From Verticillium longisporum (Eukaryota; Ascomycota; Sordariomycetes; Glomerellales; Plectosphaerellaceae), in NCBI GenBank assembly GCA_019188255.1, contig JAETXT010000001.1, forward strand, positions 5,890,001 to 5,954,000: a stretch of DNA of 64,000 nt, given 5' to 3'. A program made the translations under genes and the position numbers. Positions 30,778 through 41,270 of this stretch are shown piece by piece; the first letter of the stretch is position 1; every line of letters starts with the position of its first letter. Below the pieces are notes generated by a model, which was not told the origin of the DNA, did not search any database, and saw nothing but the letters and a program-made list of their open reading frames with translations.

Positions 30778-31720
30778 ATGGCTGACTCTGGGAGCATTTC
30801 GCCCTTGTAGCTCGCTGTTATCGCGACTTCAATCGTTTCAAAAAGGTCCCTGCAAAAAACTGTCAACCTCTACAAACATCGCAACCGGACCCTACGGAGG
30901 CTCATAGATCAGCTTGGTGATCTTATCAGCATCTAAAAGACGTTGCAGGAGGTTGCTGAAACCGAATGATCGGAACTAGCAGCTCTGAATGGACCTATCT
31001 CTCAATGCGGTCAGCGATGCCGCGATTTTGAGAGCACTCTAGGAGGCTTCGCGACAAAACCGACGATTACATTCCGAGACTGGGCAAAGTTAGAGTATAT
31101 GAAGGGAGACATTGACGATTTCATCGATGCTTTATCAGGACATTAAGCAACTATCTCGATCGGGATCGGGTATTGTCAATTGCAAGTTACCCACATTAAT
31201 CTCAGACAGGTTAGCTAACTTGCTACTCAAAGACAGAAATCCAAAGTAACCAAAGAAACTCTAAAGCAGTATGCTGATTTGATCGATAATACAACCCCTG
31301 CCTCCATATTCGCCTGCAGCAAATCGACGAGAAGATATTACGGCTTACTGCGGAACCCTTGAGCATCTCCGATCAGAACTTAGAAGCCAATCAAGTCGTG
31401 AGCAAGCAATGCACCGAACTTTTGGAAGACCAAGAACCACGGGTACTCACCGAGACACAGGCGGAGTTCTCGGTGTTATTCAACCAGCCTACCGACGATC
31501 ATATGAAAACACAATTGCAAGAGGAAATAAAAGTTTCGGAACGTTGCCTCGAAGTATGCAAATCTGCATTAGTAGAGCTGTCCCAACATGAAACTCACAA
31601 TGTTTGAGCAGTTATCACCGATACAGATGTCGATCATCCCGTGGTCCAGACTTTTCCAGAGAGTTTCCACTACGTCAAGAAGATGCCCTCCACGAGTGAC
31701 ACGGCAGAATGGATCGGCTT
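30778..31720 (+). pseudogene. Helo-like/STAND-type N-terminal domain protein relic
   Basis: From ATG 30778 one frame reads MADSGSISPL, then SLQKTVNLYKHRNRTLRRL, QCGQRCRDFESTLGGF, TITFRDWAKLEYMKGDIDDF and ATISIGIG. This is the known fungal N-terminal domain (Helo_like type) found ahead of STAND NTPases and in azaphilone-cluster-L-like proteins. Stops interrupt it after ISPL, LISI, AETE and ALSGH. A second part at 31.3-31.6 kb continues in a shifted frame with RLQQIDEKILRLTAEPLSI and LEVCKSALVELSQHETHNV. It matches the helical tail of the family. The locus is clearly non-functional and AT-richer than intact neighbours. Confidence 0.6.
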
Positions 31721-32254
31721 AATACTCGGGAGGGTCAGGTCTCGGTCAAGGCAGAAACAACATCAATGCACACAGCAGGCTGCAGGTATCGAGAAGTACT
31801 CTAACAACCATCGATGAATGTGCAATGAATGGCTCAGATACTGCCCAACACCCGCCCGTGTCCAAGGTATCTCATTTCCGTCTCACTGAGCAAACGCCAC
31901 GCACCCGTGGCACACATTGAACCAACACCGTCGTACCCTACACCATCAAGAACTTCAGGTTCGGATCCTTCAGCGCTTGCACCCATGGCTGTGTAGAAAT
32001 CACCCCACGGGACCACCTTGACGAATCTCTGCAGCCGGTCCTTGCACCAAGCTTGCCTCTCCCGTGGCAAATTTCAATGTTTGAATCCAACGAGGGACTC
32101 CTCGGTGATGACGTGCGGAGTTCACGGCGGGGCATAGATGGACCCCGAGCCCGATCAAACCGTCATTCATACCCCGCTCTGCGCCAATTCTACTGTAAGC
32201 CTTTCTTGCACCACACAGTTGCGAAGCTTTAGAAACGTCAAGACAACGATCACC
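31721..32254. other. Intergenic stretch without a recognised gene
   Basis: About 530 bp between two pseudogenes. No coding or structural element was recognised. Confidence 0.35.
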
Positions 32255-33035
32255 ATGAATGGCTTCTGATTCTCGAGTAGCAAGACTGCCACTGGCGGTG
32301 CTTTTGGCATCTGCCTTGCAGTCGCGAGGAGATGTGAAGAGCGAGGCATGAAGGTGCTAATCGTGGACAGACATTCCCAGTCTCTAGCTCGAGCAAAGTC
32401 CCTCGGGAATAGTATCAGCACCTTTGAGATGGATGTCAGCAAGGTTGATGACTGGAACAGGCTTCGCGTGGAGATTGACAACATACTTGAAGGTAAGGCT
32501 TCCCTCCTACTGTTCGAGCCTTGAGAACCTGAATTCCGTAGGCCGAGTCGACTTCGCACTCCTGAATGCTGGCATTTAGCTGCGCTGCAACTGGGATTCA
32601 CCCTCGACATTCGAGGAAATTGTCAACGTCAACTTCTACGGTGTCATACGTGGTATTGCAGTTCTCAAGCCATTGATTCTGCAGCAACCTGGATCCGCTC
32701 TCGTCATAACGGGTTCCAAGCAAGGCATAACTAATCCGCCCGGCAACCCGGCATACAACGCGAGCAATGCAGCCGTTCGAAGGGCAGCAGAACATCTAGC
32801 TTGGGATTTAAGGGATAGAAACGTCAACATCTATCTGCTGATCCCCGGATGGGCCTTCACGAGCATCGGAAGCGGTGGCGTTGAGCCTATCAACGAGAAG
32901 GACAAACCAACTGGCGCCTGGACCACTGGGCAAGTTGTCGAATATCTGGGGGAAAGCATCGCCAGGAAGGAGTTCTACATTATCTGCCCCGATAATGATG
33001 TCACGGTGGCAATGAACAAGAAGAGAATGAAGTGA
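32255..33035 (+). pseudogene. Short-chain dehydrogenase/reductase relic
   Basis: The first exon reads TATGGAFGICLAVARRCEERG (a TGxxxGI cofactor loop) and MKVLIVDRHSQSLARAKSLG. After a GTAAGG...GTAG intron comes VDFALLNAGI (NNAG-type motif), VNVNFYGVIRGI, ALVITGSKQGITNPPGNPAY and FYIICPDND. Stops occur after MNGF (TGA 32267-32269) and after NAGI (TAG near 32578). The catalytic YxxxK motif reads YNASN, so the active-site Lys is replaced by Asn. The plus-strand frame 32673-33035 is open but lacks the cofactor-binding half. Confidence 0.7.
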
Positions 33036-33364
33036 ACTGCGCAAGACCTGATTCATCGACGCCGTCCGCTGAGTCGGTGGAGGGAGACCTTGGAGAATGA
33101 GCTCAATGAATGGTCTAGGAAGCCCCTGGAATAGTGAAAGTACTGGGAGAGGCACGTAGAACCTTACCATCTACAATGTTACATATCCACGCTACTAATA
33201 GCAAACAACCCAGCCACACTAAGTCTTGTGGCGATCTGTCCTTTCATGGCCCTCGTTGTGGGTTTTTAGCTGTAAAAGAAATATCTCAACGATGACGTGC
33301 TTTGATTATCATCTAGGGGTCAGGATTGTCGAAAGTGCAAATGAGTTTTGCCACGGTACCACAT

Positions 33365-33579
33365 TGTCAAGGAATCTTGTGCAACGAGTGGAGGGATCAA
33401 CTGCTGGTCTCTTGGGGGTCTCTAGGAAGATAGAATAATCGCTGCCCTCCTCCAAATCTTAATCCGTTGACCTTTCTTATAACCCTTCCCTCACCGCGCT
33501 CGGTCCTCTCTCCTTGATCCCTACGATCAAACAACAGGCGATCCCCTGTTGGTCTCATACCCCCTCTCAGGTCCTGACA
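33365..33579. mobile_element. Solo LTR, copy 2 (215 bp) with 5-bp target duplication CACAT
   Basis: Same family as 23494-23708, with TGTCAAGGAATC and GGTCCTGACA ends and identical length. Flanked by CACAT at 33360-33364 and 33580-33584. Confidence 0.9.
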
Positions 33580-33584
33580 CACAT

Positions 33585-34152
33585 CTTCAACTGACCGCCC
33601 AACACACAAGTGATAACCCTCATGTCTGGTTTCATATGACGGATCAATAGAGTTGGTCCATGTACTGTTGGATGCGGGGCCGGAAAGTAGTTCTTATCGC
33701 AGTGTAGACACCGAATCCGCTCCCAGGTACACCATAATAGTTTTCAAGCCATCCAAACCATGTCTCTAATGGTGCCATAGTGTGAGGGGCTGGTCGTCGA
33801 GCATTTCGCTAGGACGAGGCCTTGAATGGATTATCACTAGATAAAGAGGAGAACAAAGTAAGAATCTATCAATAGGTCTATGTGCCCCTTTGTAAGAAAG
33901 GAAATGATGTCGAGCCCGAGCCTCCCTGTGAGCTAACTGCTGAGGCGCAGCTTCAGCCTTGTGGCTAAGCCGGGTATAACCCATAACACATAGTTTCTTA
34001 AGGTAATGAAAAAATAATCCAAAGGATTTTATGGAGGAAGTTATATAGTCATAAGCATAAAAAGTATGCTCCTCCGAAATACATAACAATACTATGGTTT
34101 TAATCCACACCGTAACTTAGTAGGCATATCAGCACATAGTATACACGCGTGG
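33585..34152. other. Stretch between two solo LTRs
   Basis: About 570 bp, AT-richer than average, with no recognised gene. It separates two LTRs of one family, but each has its own target duplication, so this is not the internal part of one element. Confidence 0.45.
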
Positions 34153-34157
34153 CTGAG

Positions 34158-34371
34158 TGTCAAGGAGTCTTATGCAACGAGTGAAGGGATCAACTGGTGG
34201 TCTCTTGGGGGTCTCTAGAAAGATAGAATAATCGATGTCCTTTTCTAACTCTCAGTCCGTTGACCTTTCTTATAACTATCCCCTCGCTGCGCTCGGTCCT
34301 CTCTTCCTGGTTCCTACGATCAAACAACAGGCGATCCCCTGTCGGTCTCATACCTCCCACAGGTCCTGACA
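34158..34371. mobile_element. Solo LTR, copy 3 (214 bp) with 5-bp target duplication CTGAG
   Basis: Same family as copies 1 and 2 but more diverged internally. Starts TGTCAAGGAGTC and ends GGTCCTGACA. Flanked by CTGAG at 34153-34157 and 34372-34376. Confidence 0.9.
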
Positions 34372-34535
34372 CTGAGCGTGGTAATAAAGCACCTAACGGT
34401 AGCTACGATGCAAGCAAAGCCGACCAGATATGTACCCAACGCAACTATCAATTCCCTCCAAATATACTCAGTCTAGAAGACAAGCTAGAGGATATTCAAT
34501 TTCCTTAAATTGTCACGACTAAAGCCTGTCTTAGG

Positions 34536-34852
34536 ATCGACACGAATTAGAGTCGAGGCTCAAACAGCGCTTGCAATCATGTCAAGGATCGCCCTATACT
34601 TGCCACAGAATTTTCCTGGTCGTCTTGATTTTGAGTGTGAAGTACCACGATGACACGCCATACACAAACAAGACTTGGGCCTATCTTAGCCACATCGTGA
34701 CCCGGGACTATGCGTTCAGGTTGAGTTGCGACGACATCAATCTGATGGAAAGACAGGTATTATTGCTGCTCGACTGGAACCTTTGTATATCCGAAGATGA
34801 CCTCTTTGCTGCGCTCATGCCGATCCTGCCCCGTCCAGAAGCGGATGTGTAG
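34536..34852 (+). pseudogene. PCL-type cyclin fragment
   Basis: One frame reads ESRLKQRLQSCQGSPYTCHRIFL, then LSVKYHDDTPYTNKTWAYL and INLMERQVLLLLDWNLCIS, the second half of a cyclin box as in Pho80/Pcl-type fungal cyclins. The upstream half is missing: the same frame meets stops before 34536 and a solo LTR lies 160 bp upstream. The frame ends at 34852, shortly after the box. I read it as a fragment of a cyclin gene; an exon of a gene with an unrecognised 5' part is less likely. Confidence 0.55.
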
Positions 34853-35050
34853 GGTCTCACCTGTCTAAAATTGGGATGAGGGGCATTGGCCGTTGATAAG
34901 AATAGATTTTCACGGATGGTTGTTACATACTGTATGGGCGAGGACGTAGATGCAAGGAAATCTATGCTCCGTAATTGTCTGACTATTTCAATCTACTTTT
35001 CATCATGTATACTACGTCTTGCACCCCGGATGTACTGCCTGCCGCCATAA

Positions 35051-35524
35051 TTAATTGAACCACCACTTGACTCGTACGCGCCCCGCATCAAGCGAGCCAA
35101 CAAGATCGTTGAATACAGCCTTGGAGACGTCGATGTCTTCCGTGGCGCATCCCATACACTTATCCCGCACCGTAGCCTCCGTGATCTTATTTCCCATGCG
35201 TATCGAAATAGTTCTGCCGCAGAACGGGTTGTCGTTTGACTGCTCCCCCATTTGGAGATGCGAAAGAGCGACGATGCTGTCTGTGTCATCTTTGCCGCTA
35301 TCGTCCAGCCCGCAGGACCCCAAGCCAAGGTCATAATAGGTCATGTCACCCTTGGTGTGACTCGCTTGTAGAGGTTTGTCGAGGTCTGTCGGTGTAGCAG
35401 TGGGACTCGCCCTTCGAAAACAGGCAGCATCGGGTTGCGATCTCCGAGCAAGCGCTCTTATAGCATTCCCGTGGGCCGGCGAGACCGCGCCCAGTACCAC
35501 ACACAGCGCACTGATCAAGCGCAT
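35051..35524 (-). CDS. Secreted double-psi beta-barrel (RlpA/barwin-like) protein, 157 aa
   Basis: The start at 35524 gives a signal peptide (MRLISALCVVLGAVSPAHG). The longer frame from 35638 lacks one. The C-terminal 95 residues form a double-psi beta-barrel: GDMTYYDLGLGSCG, NPFCGRTISI, TVRDKCMGCATEDIDVSKAVF and VRVKWWFN. These domains occur in small secreted fungal proteins, some related to expansins, loosenins and barwin. Cys residues in SCG, FCG and KCMGC could form two disulfides. Single exon. Binding to cell-wall polysaccharide is plausible but inferred. Confidence 0.8.
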   Translation of the reverse strand: MRLISALCVVLGAVSPAHGNAIRALARRSQPDAACFRRASPTATPTDLDKPLQASHTKGDMTYYDLGLGSCGLDDSGKDDTDSIVALSHLQMGEQSNDNPFCGRTISIRMGNKITEATVRDKCMGCATEDIDVSKAVFNDLVGSLDAGRVRVKWWFN

Positions 35525-35904
35525 GCTGTCCTGTTCAGTAGTACTCGCCGCGATTTCAATGCACAGAGATCGATTGATGGGGACGGTACTGGACTGTACA
35601 GGACGCAAGTAGAGCACTCGAGGGAGAAGCCAGGCCATGATAGGGTCCTACTTAAGTGTGCAATGGCAATTCAGGGACGTGATCGGGGCCAAAGCTGCTG
35701 ATACAAGTCCGAAAGGAAGGACTCAAATCTAGAACACGCTGAGGCGCTGAGCATGCTCAGGTACAACTACAACCGAACCAACCCACAGGCCGAGAGTCAC
35801 CCTACGCAGAATTGTAGTGGGCAGGTCGCTGGGCGTTACGTACGTGTGCTACGATATGCCTGACGATGAATGCCATACCTTTGCCCAATCGACATACTCG
35901 CTAC

Positions 35905-36449
35905 ATGGCCATGTCCATCAGATCCAACCAGATTCCGACGCGCTACAACGTTCTCGCGGCCATCTGCGCTTGGATCACTCTGGCGGGTTTCATTGTCCTT
36001 CCTAACACCTTCACTTCCATCGAAAAGTCCGAAAGCCTCGGTCGACATTACGGAGGGCAGGCCCTCCAGGAGGCTGTCCGCAACGTGCAGCTTTTGCCTC
36101 TCGCTGGCGTTCTATGCGGGCTCGGCCTCTCAGGGTCATGCTGGCTTTGGTGGAAGTGGAGGAAGAACTACGTCTGGCTGATTGCACACGTCTTCATGTG
36201 AGTAAGCTGGCTGAAGTGCTGATGAGTGGCTTGCGGTTGACAGGTGGCAAGACCTGGGGTCTCCCATTCCTCTTCTCCGTGGCGATCAGCATCGCCACCA
36301 GCAACGGTGGAGAGTTTTCTATCACGGCCAAAGTGTCCATCAGCATTGTCTCGGCTATGTGCGGTATTTTGATTTTCCTCACAGTCATCTATACGAAGCT
36401 CCTGAATGGTATCATCACGGCCTTTGACAGACAAGTAGCACGGCAGTGA
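35905..36449 (+). CDS. Small integral membrane protein, two exons, frame across the join unresolved
   Basis: Exon 1 from ATG 35905 (MAMSIRSNQIPTRYNV) has two hydrophobic segments, VLAAICAWITLAGFIVLP and LLPLAGVLCGLGLSG, then WWKWRKNYVWLIAHVF. A GTGAGT donor at 36198 pairs with CAG ending at 36243. Exon 2 holds two more segments, WGLPFLFSVAISIATS and AMCGILIFLTVIY, and ends at 36449. The pattern fits a four-helix family of fungal membrane proteins (FTSIEKSESL after helix 1 is typical). The simple GT-AG join puts exon 2 one base out of frame, so the gene has an unusual splice, a 1-bp indel or an assembly error. Confidence 0.5.
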
Positions 36450-36758
36450 GGGCAGGGAGAGGGCTGTTGCGATCGCTACGACTGTGTATTAGCATTTGAG
36501 AGTCCATATCAAGAAAAGATAGACTTGAAATATCAGCCTGAGCACCTGAGCTTTGCAGCCTGTTCCCTCCCGATGTAGCTTGAAGAGGCTCTGTGGTCCG
36601 GATGCGATGACGGCTCCGACAAAGACGCGTAGGAGTAGAGATGTGTGCTCCAATAGAAAGTGTATTTGCAGTAGCCAGAACTACGGACCATTGTTTGAAA
36701 GCTCTTAAAGGCGTTGCGAACAATCGGCGGGTTCATATCCCCGACACAGACATCCCAC

Positions 36759-37616
36759 TCACGCTGCGTACACTGCACCTGCTGGAGTGGGAAGCCCATT
36801 TGCCACCAGCTTCCCGTCAACCATAAAAAAAGCATATCTTTCGAGAGAAGCGAGAAGATCTATCTTGGGCAGCTGTCCCCTAAGCCACTCGGCGACTTCT
36901 CTACCGACTTGGCTCTGTGGCAACTTTGTAAATTCAGTCAGCCAGATAGGTTTGCCACCACAGATGGCAGAAGCCCGCTGTATATGGTGGAACAGATCTG
37001 CAGTGCTCTCTGAAAAGGAGTACCAGTGGATTGGGCAAAAGTCATACGCGCAGCCCTTCTCCTTGCAGACGTCTACCCAGGCTTGGAGCCATTCTAATCC
37101 TTCGCCTGCCAGGTTGCTGTTCGACACTGCAGGTGCACCGATCCTGACCCGAGTTGAAAGTGGATTCATGTGCTTCACGTGCGCGTCTGCAGCTTCCATG
37201 GCACTCCTGTTGCATTGTGAAGCAATGTCGCATTCGTTGAAGCTCAGGACATGCGTGGACCCTTTTCTAATCATATCCTCAACGTTCAGCTTCCACCGCT
37301 GAGTATGATCGTCTGCTGGGCTCCACAGCATCGGGACAAAGTCGAGGCCCCTTCCGATGAGGCCGTTGTCTCGCGAGTCCCAGCTGTACGCCCAGCTACA
37401 TGACTCACACATAGTGCCGCTCGCGAAGAAGTAATCAACTTGCCTGGCATCGTTATAGGCCAGGCCGCGTTTTCCTCGGAAGCCCAATCCATCGGCGGAG
37501 TCACTGGTGACTTCACACAACAGGTCTCTGCCTTCATAGCGTGATGAATGTTGACCTGAGCGCGAAGAGAAAGTGCTTGGCGACGACGCAAGGAGTATAA
37601 GTAAATGGGAAAGCAT
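36759..37616 (-). CDS. GH128-type glycoside hydrolase (Asl1-like beta-1,3-glucanase), 285 aa
   Basis: ATG 37616 gives a hydrophobic leader (MLSHLLILLASSPSTFSS). The chain then reads KRGLAYND, WAYSWDS, FVPMLWSP, VLSFNECD (proposed acid/base Glu), IHWYSFS and IWLTEFTKL (proposed nucleophile Glu). These are the landmarks of family GH128, which cleaves beta-1,3-glucan and is related to the yeast wall protein Asl1. Length fits the family. Single exon, no defects. Likely secreted for cell-wall remodelling or glucan degradation. Confidence 0.85.
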   Translation of the reverse strand: MLSHLLILLASSPSTFSSRSGQHSSRYEGRDLLCEVTSDSADGLGFRGKRGLAYNDARQVDYFFASGTMCESCSWAYSWDSRDNGLIGRGLDFVPMLWSPADDHTQRWKLNVEDMIRKGSTHVLSFNECDIASQCNRSAMEAADAHVKHMNPLSTRVRIGAPAVSNSNLAGEGLEWLQAWVDVCKEKGCAYDFCPIHWYSFSESTADLFHHIQRASAICGGKPIWLTEFTKLPQSQVGREVAEWLRGQLPKIDLLASLERYAFFMVDGKLVANGLPTPAGAVYAA

Positions 37617-37916
37617 GAGAAAGGTAGGCTCTGTATCAGCTGACGACTGTGAAGGAACGTGAATAGAAGTGAAGGGGTGTAAAGGGATGTAAAGGAACAA
37701 CAGGTCAGCATATATATCAGTCAATCAGATACATAAGGTGGTATGTACTCATGCATGGCTGGCCAGACCTGTGCTACATGGCAAACGACAAGCAGCTATT
37801 TTGATAAAGACTGCACTGTACACTACGTTGCTGTATGTATGCGTAGCCAAAGCATGAATGAATTTATAATAGTCCCTATTCATGGCTGGGCGCCCACTGC
37901 TTCATGGCGCAGACCA

Positions 37917-38981
37917 TCATTTGGTCCGCTTCCTCTTCTTCGCCTTGCCTTCGTCGACTTTGCCTTCCACGGCACCCCCCGCCTTTGCATCAGGGACTTG
38001 TTCCTTCCCCTCGTCACTCCAGTGATTGCAGTGGTTGTGATGACACTGGCCCCGAGACGAACCATCGCGGTCTGCTTGCGCTCCCATCCTTTGTGCCAGG
38101 CGCTCTGCGAGGGCCTTGTTTTCGGCTTGGAGCTCCCGAAGTTGCTGCCCCAAAGCCCTGTTCTGGCCAATGAGCTCGGCCGGTGTGGTACCAATTTCTC
38201 CGTCGAATAGACCGCTGGCGATGTCCAGAGCTTCGGCGTGCTCGGCTTCGAGAGAGCGAAATTGCAACTTGAGTGATTCGTGCTCGATATGATCAGCCGC
38301 CAGCCGGTCATTCTTTGCGGTCATCTCCCCCAAGGCGGACTCGAGTCCCGCGATGTGTGTCTTCTTCATCTCCAGCACTGCCTCGACAGCTTGGTTGACT
38401 GACTTGCATTCGGCCAGCTCCTTTTCCACGCTGTCGAGCTGGGCGTGAATCTCGCGTGCTCGAACAATTTCGCTGTTCTGCATTTCAACGGTCTCTTGGA
38501 GCTCACGCACTGCCATGTCATTCAACTGGCTTTCCTTCTTCTTTTCTTCGAGTTCGGCTCTTGCATTTTCGAGCTCTTTCACGACCTTCTGGAGGTCTCG
38601 GGCCCTCTTCTGGGCCTCTTTCTGTAGCTCGCCATAGCTGCTCGACCAGCGAGCGTTCAGGTTGTTGTGTTGCTGCTGTAGAATGTAGGACCGCTCTAGG
38701 CTCTCCTTCTGCGCAGCGTCGCGATATGTGTCCAACGTTCTACGCGCCTTATCAAAATGCTGCATCAAGGACCAGAGGTCGTAGTCTAGCCGTCCGGCCA
38801 GGTCATCACTGCTCGACCCGCCGTTACCGGTGAAGGACTAGGATGTCAGTAGGAACACTGGAAACCTGCGGACGAGACTACTCACTACGTTTGCGAAGCG
38901 GCTGTCCTTGATCGCTTGGCTTTGCAGTGCCATTGCGGCGGAGTGGCCTGCCTCCGTCTGGGCGGACTGGTCATGCGTCAT
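37917..38981 (-). CDS. Coiled-coil protein, 338 aa, two exons
   Basis: Exons complement(37917-38837, 38886-38981) join in frame. Residues 60-270 are almost all heptad-rich (for example LQKVVKELENARAELEEKKK and LRELQENKALAERLAQ type), so a long coiled coil is expected. The C terminus has an HHNHCNH cluster and a basic KAKKRKRTK tail that could be a nuclear signal. No enzymatic domain. It could be a structural or scaffold protein; I do not recognise the family. It lies tail-to-head with the GH128 gene and divergent from the ferric reductase. Confidence 0.7.
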
Positions 38982-39334
38982 GGTGAAGGATGAAGAAAGG
39001 TGCTGGTCTGGTCAGGAGCTTGGCGGGCCGGTTTACGCATCTACGTTTGTTTGTCCTAAAATATTCTGCACCTGTTTATATTCAAATTTGCTGACGTATG
39101 GGAGTGGTGAGTACGCTGAGGATATGAGCCTGATTCTCGGCCCTAGCATACGGTCAAGAGCAACTGGCCAGCGGCAGCTAAACGTTTCCCGCATCAGCGC
39201 AACAAGGACAGAAATAGGTCCCTGCCATGCTGCTAGCATAAAGCCGTTCTGGATGGGACTACGACTGCAAGATGCTGTGCGTGTATCGTATAGTACATAC
39301 TGTTACGCAGTTGCGAAGACGCTCTCAGCAAGCT

Positions 39335-41270
39335 ATGGACCCCGTTACTTGGTACGCCCTAGCAATTGGGGGACCTCTTTCCACATCCATCGTAGTGAAC
39401 CTAGCCTTGCTCACGTTCAACGTTTTACGATACCTGACCCATGGCAACCTCCTGCATTATCTCTCGTGGAAAACTATCTCTCGATCAACACGCCTTCTCA
39501 GGCGAATTACCTGGCTTCGTCTCATGCTCGCTGTTCTCTTCCTTGCCGCCAATGCCGTACCACTGGCCGTCGGTGTTCATGACGTCTCAGGCTTCGTCCG
39601 GCGGTCAGGCGTTTTGTCCGTGGTCAACATGGCACCGCTCTTTCTGGGAACTCAGATGAATGTGATTGCGAGTGGCTGTGGGCTGAGTTTACGGGCTCTT
39701 GTTGCTCTGCATCGCTGGCTCGGCATCATGGCCATCGTCCAAGGTCTCGCCCACACCGGCGTGGCGCTGTCGACTGAGTCATCCACTGACGTGGGGAAGT
39801 TCAGCGACACTTCGGGTATTGTGGTGAGTAGGCATGGGCAAGCATCTAAACGGGGGGCGAACCGAAGAGTGATGCTGAGGCATGTCTAGGTTGCGAGCAT
39901 CATGGTCGCCATCCCTTTGACTAGCATTCTTCGACGACGCACATATGAAATGTTTGCCGCCCTCCACTTTGGCCTCGCCGTGTGCGCTGGTGTTTTCGTT
40001 TATCTCCACAACCCTACGTCGGACGTGCTGGACGCGCCCAAGAGATATGTCGTGGCAGCCGGCGGTTGTCTGGGTCTCGTGTGGCTTGTACGGCTCACCA
40101 TGATGGTGTACCGCAATGTGCAGCTCGGCGCGCCGTCGAGTCGGGTTGCTGTGCGCACCATCACGTTCGAGCTGGGAGAAACAAGTATACCGGTCGAAGA
40201 TGCTGTGCACATCCACGTCCGACTGCCAAGGCCATGGGATATTCGCGCCGGGCAGTACGTCTACCTGACTGTGCCGGCGGTCAGTCACACGGCCGTGGTC
40301 CAGTCTCATCCATTCTACATCGCATGGTGGTATCGCGTCAACGACGACGATTACATTGTCCTCATTGCAGAGAGGCGGCAGGGCTTCACACAGAAGGTCT
40401 TTCACATGAAGGACAACAAGCTTACCAACAACTACCGCTCCAGAGCGTTCATAGATGGACCCTACGGTCAAGAGATGAACCTCGACGCGTATGACAATGT
40501 TGTCCTCTTCGCGACCGGCATTGGAATCGCCGGTCAGCTTTCACACGTCGCGCAGCTTCTCAGGAGCTACTACGACTGCGGCGTCAAGACAAAGAGGGTG
40601 ACGTTGTTCTGGCAAGTGGATGCTGAGAGTGCGTCCAGCCCTTCCTCTGCATCGCGCGCGCGCCGCATCATACCAATTGCCGTGTGCCGTGTGCCACTTG
40701 CCGTCTTCTCTCCACTGACATGGCGTCGCAGTTCAGCTCGGTTGGGTGGCCGACAGGATGCAGCAGCTGCTGGAGCTCGACGAAAAAAGCCAAGTAAGTG
40801 TGGGGGCCTCTTGCTCCGGCGGCGACGACCAACCCGGCACTGACCACCATGTCGATGACCCATCTGGCGATGGATCTGGCGACGACGACGAGCTGACGTC
40901 CCCTAGGTCCTACACATCTATCTATTTGTGGTCGGCGGCTTCGTATCGCGAGAGGCTAGCGTAACCGACTTTGTCAACCGAGGCAAGCGCATCGTCGTGG
41001 CGTACAAGGACATGGATGCAGCGTACCTAACGGATGCTGAGCTTGGCCAACATGGGGGTCGTACTGTCATATCTCGTGGGTGATTGTCGTCACCCGATCA
41101 CCTCATGTCGTCTGATTGCTAATGAGTGCTCATCGGCAGTGTGTGCAGACCCCCAAATTGTCTGTCGAGTCCGTGACGTCGTACACCGCAGGGGGGACGC
41201 CAAGGTCCGCTTGACCTGTCTGGACTTTTGCCCCGATAGCGCGCGTCGCCCTGGATTGTGCCTGGCATGA
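39335..41270 (+). CDS. Ferric reductase-like transmembrane protein (FRE/NOX family), 529 aa, five exons
   Basis: Exons 39335-39823, 39890-40628, 40732-40793, 40907-41075 and 41140-41270 join in frame to 530 codons. The membrane part carries two His pairs with 13-residue spacing, LHRWLGIMAIVQGLAH and LHFGLAVCAGVFVYLH, the bis-heme ligands. Then come the FAD-binding HPFYIAWW (HPFT-like), the GPYGQ loop, VVLFATGIGIAG for NADPH, and a C-terminal CADPQIVCRVRD. The enzyme would move electrons from NADPH across the membrane to reduce ferric iron. Relatives run 550-700 residues, so the N terminus is short but the domain is complete. No stops or frame breaks. Confidence 0.88.

Noticed and set aside
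33397..33609. Similar minus-strand peptides in the three LTR copies (MRPTGDRLLFDRR type)
   Set aside because: They are the reverse translation of the repeated LTR, not genes.
35051..41270. Biosynthetic gene cluster around the ferric reductase
   Set aside because: No backbone synthase, transporter or cluster regulator is present; the neighbours are unrelated.
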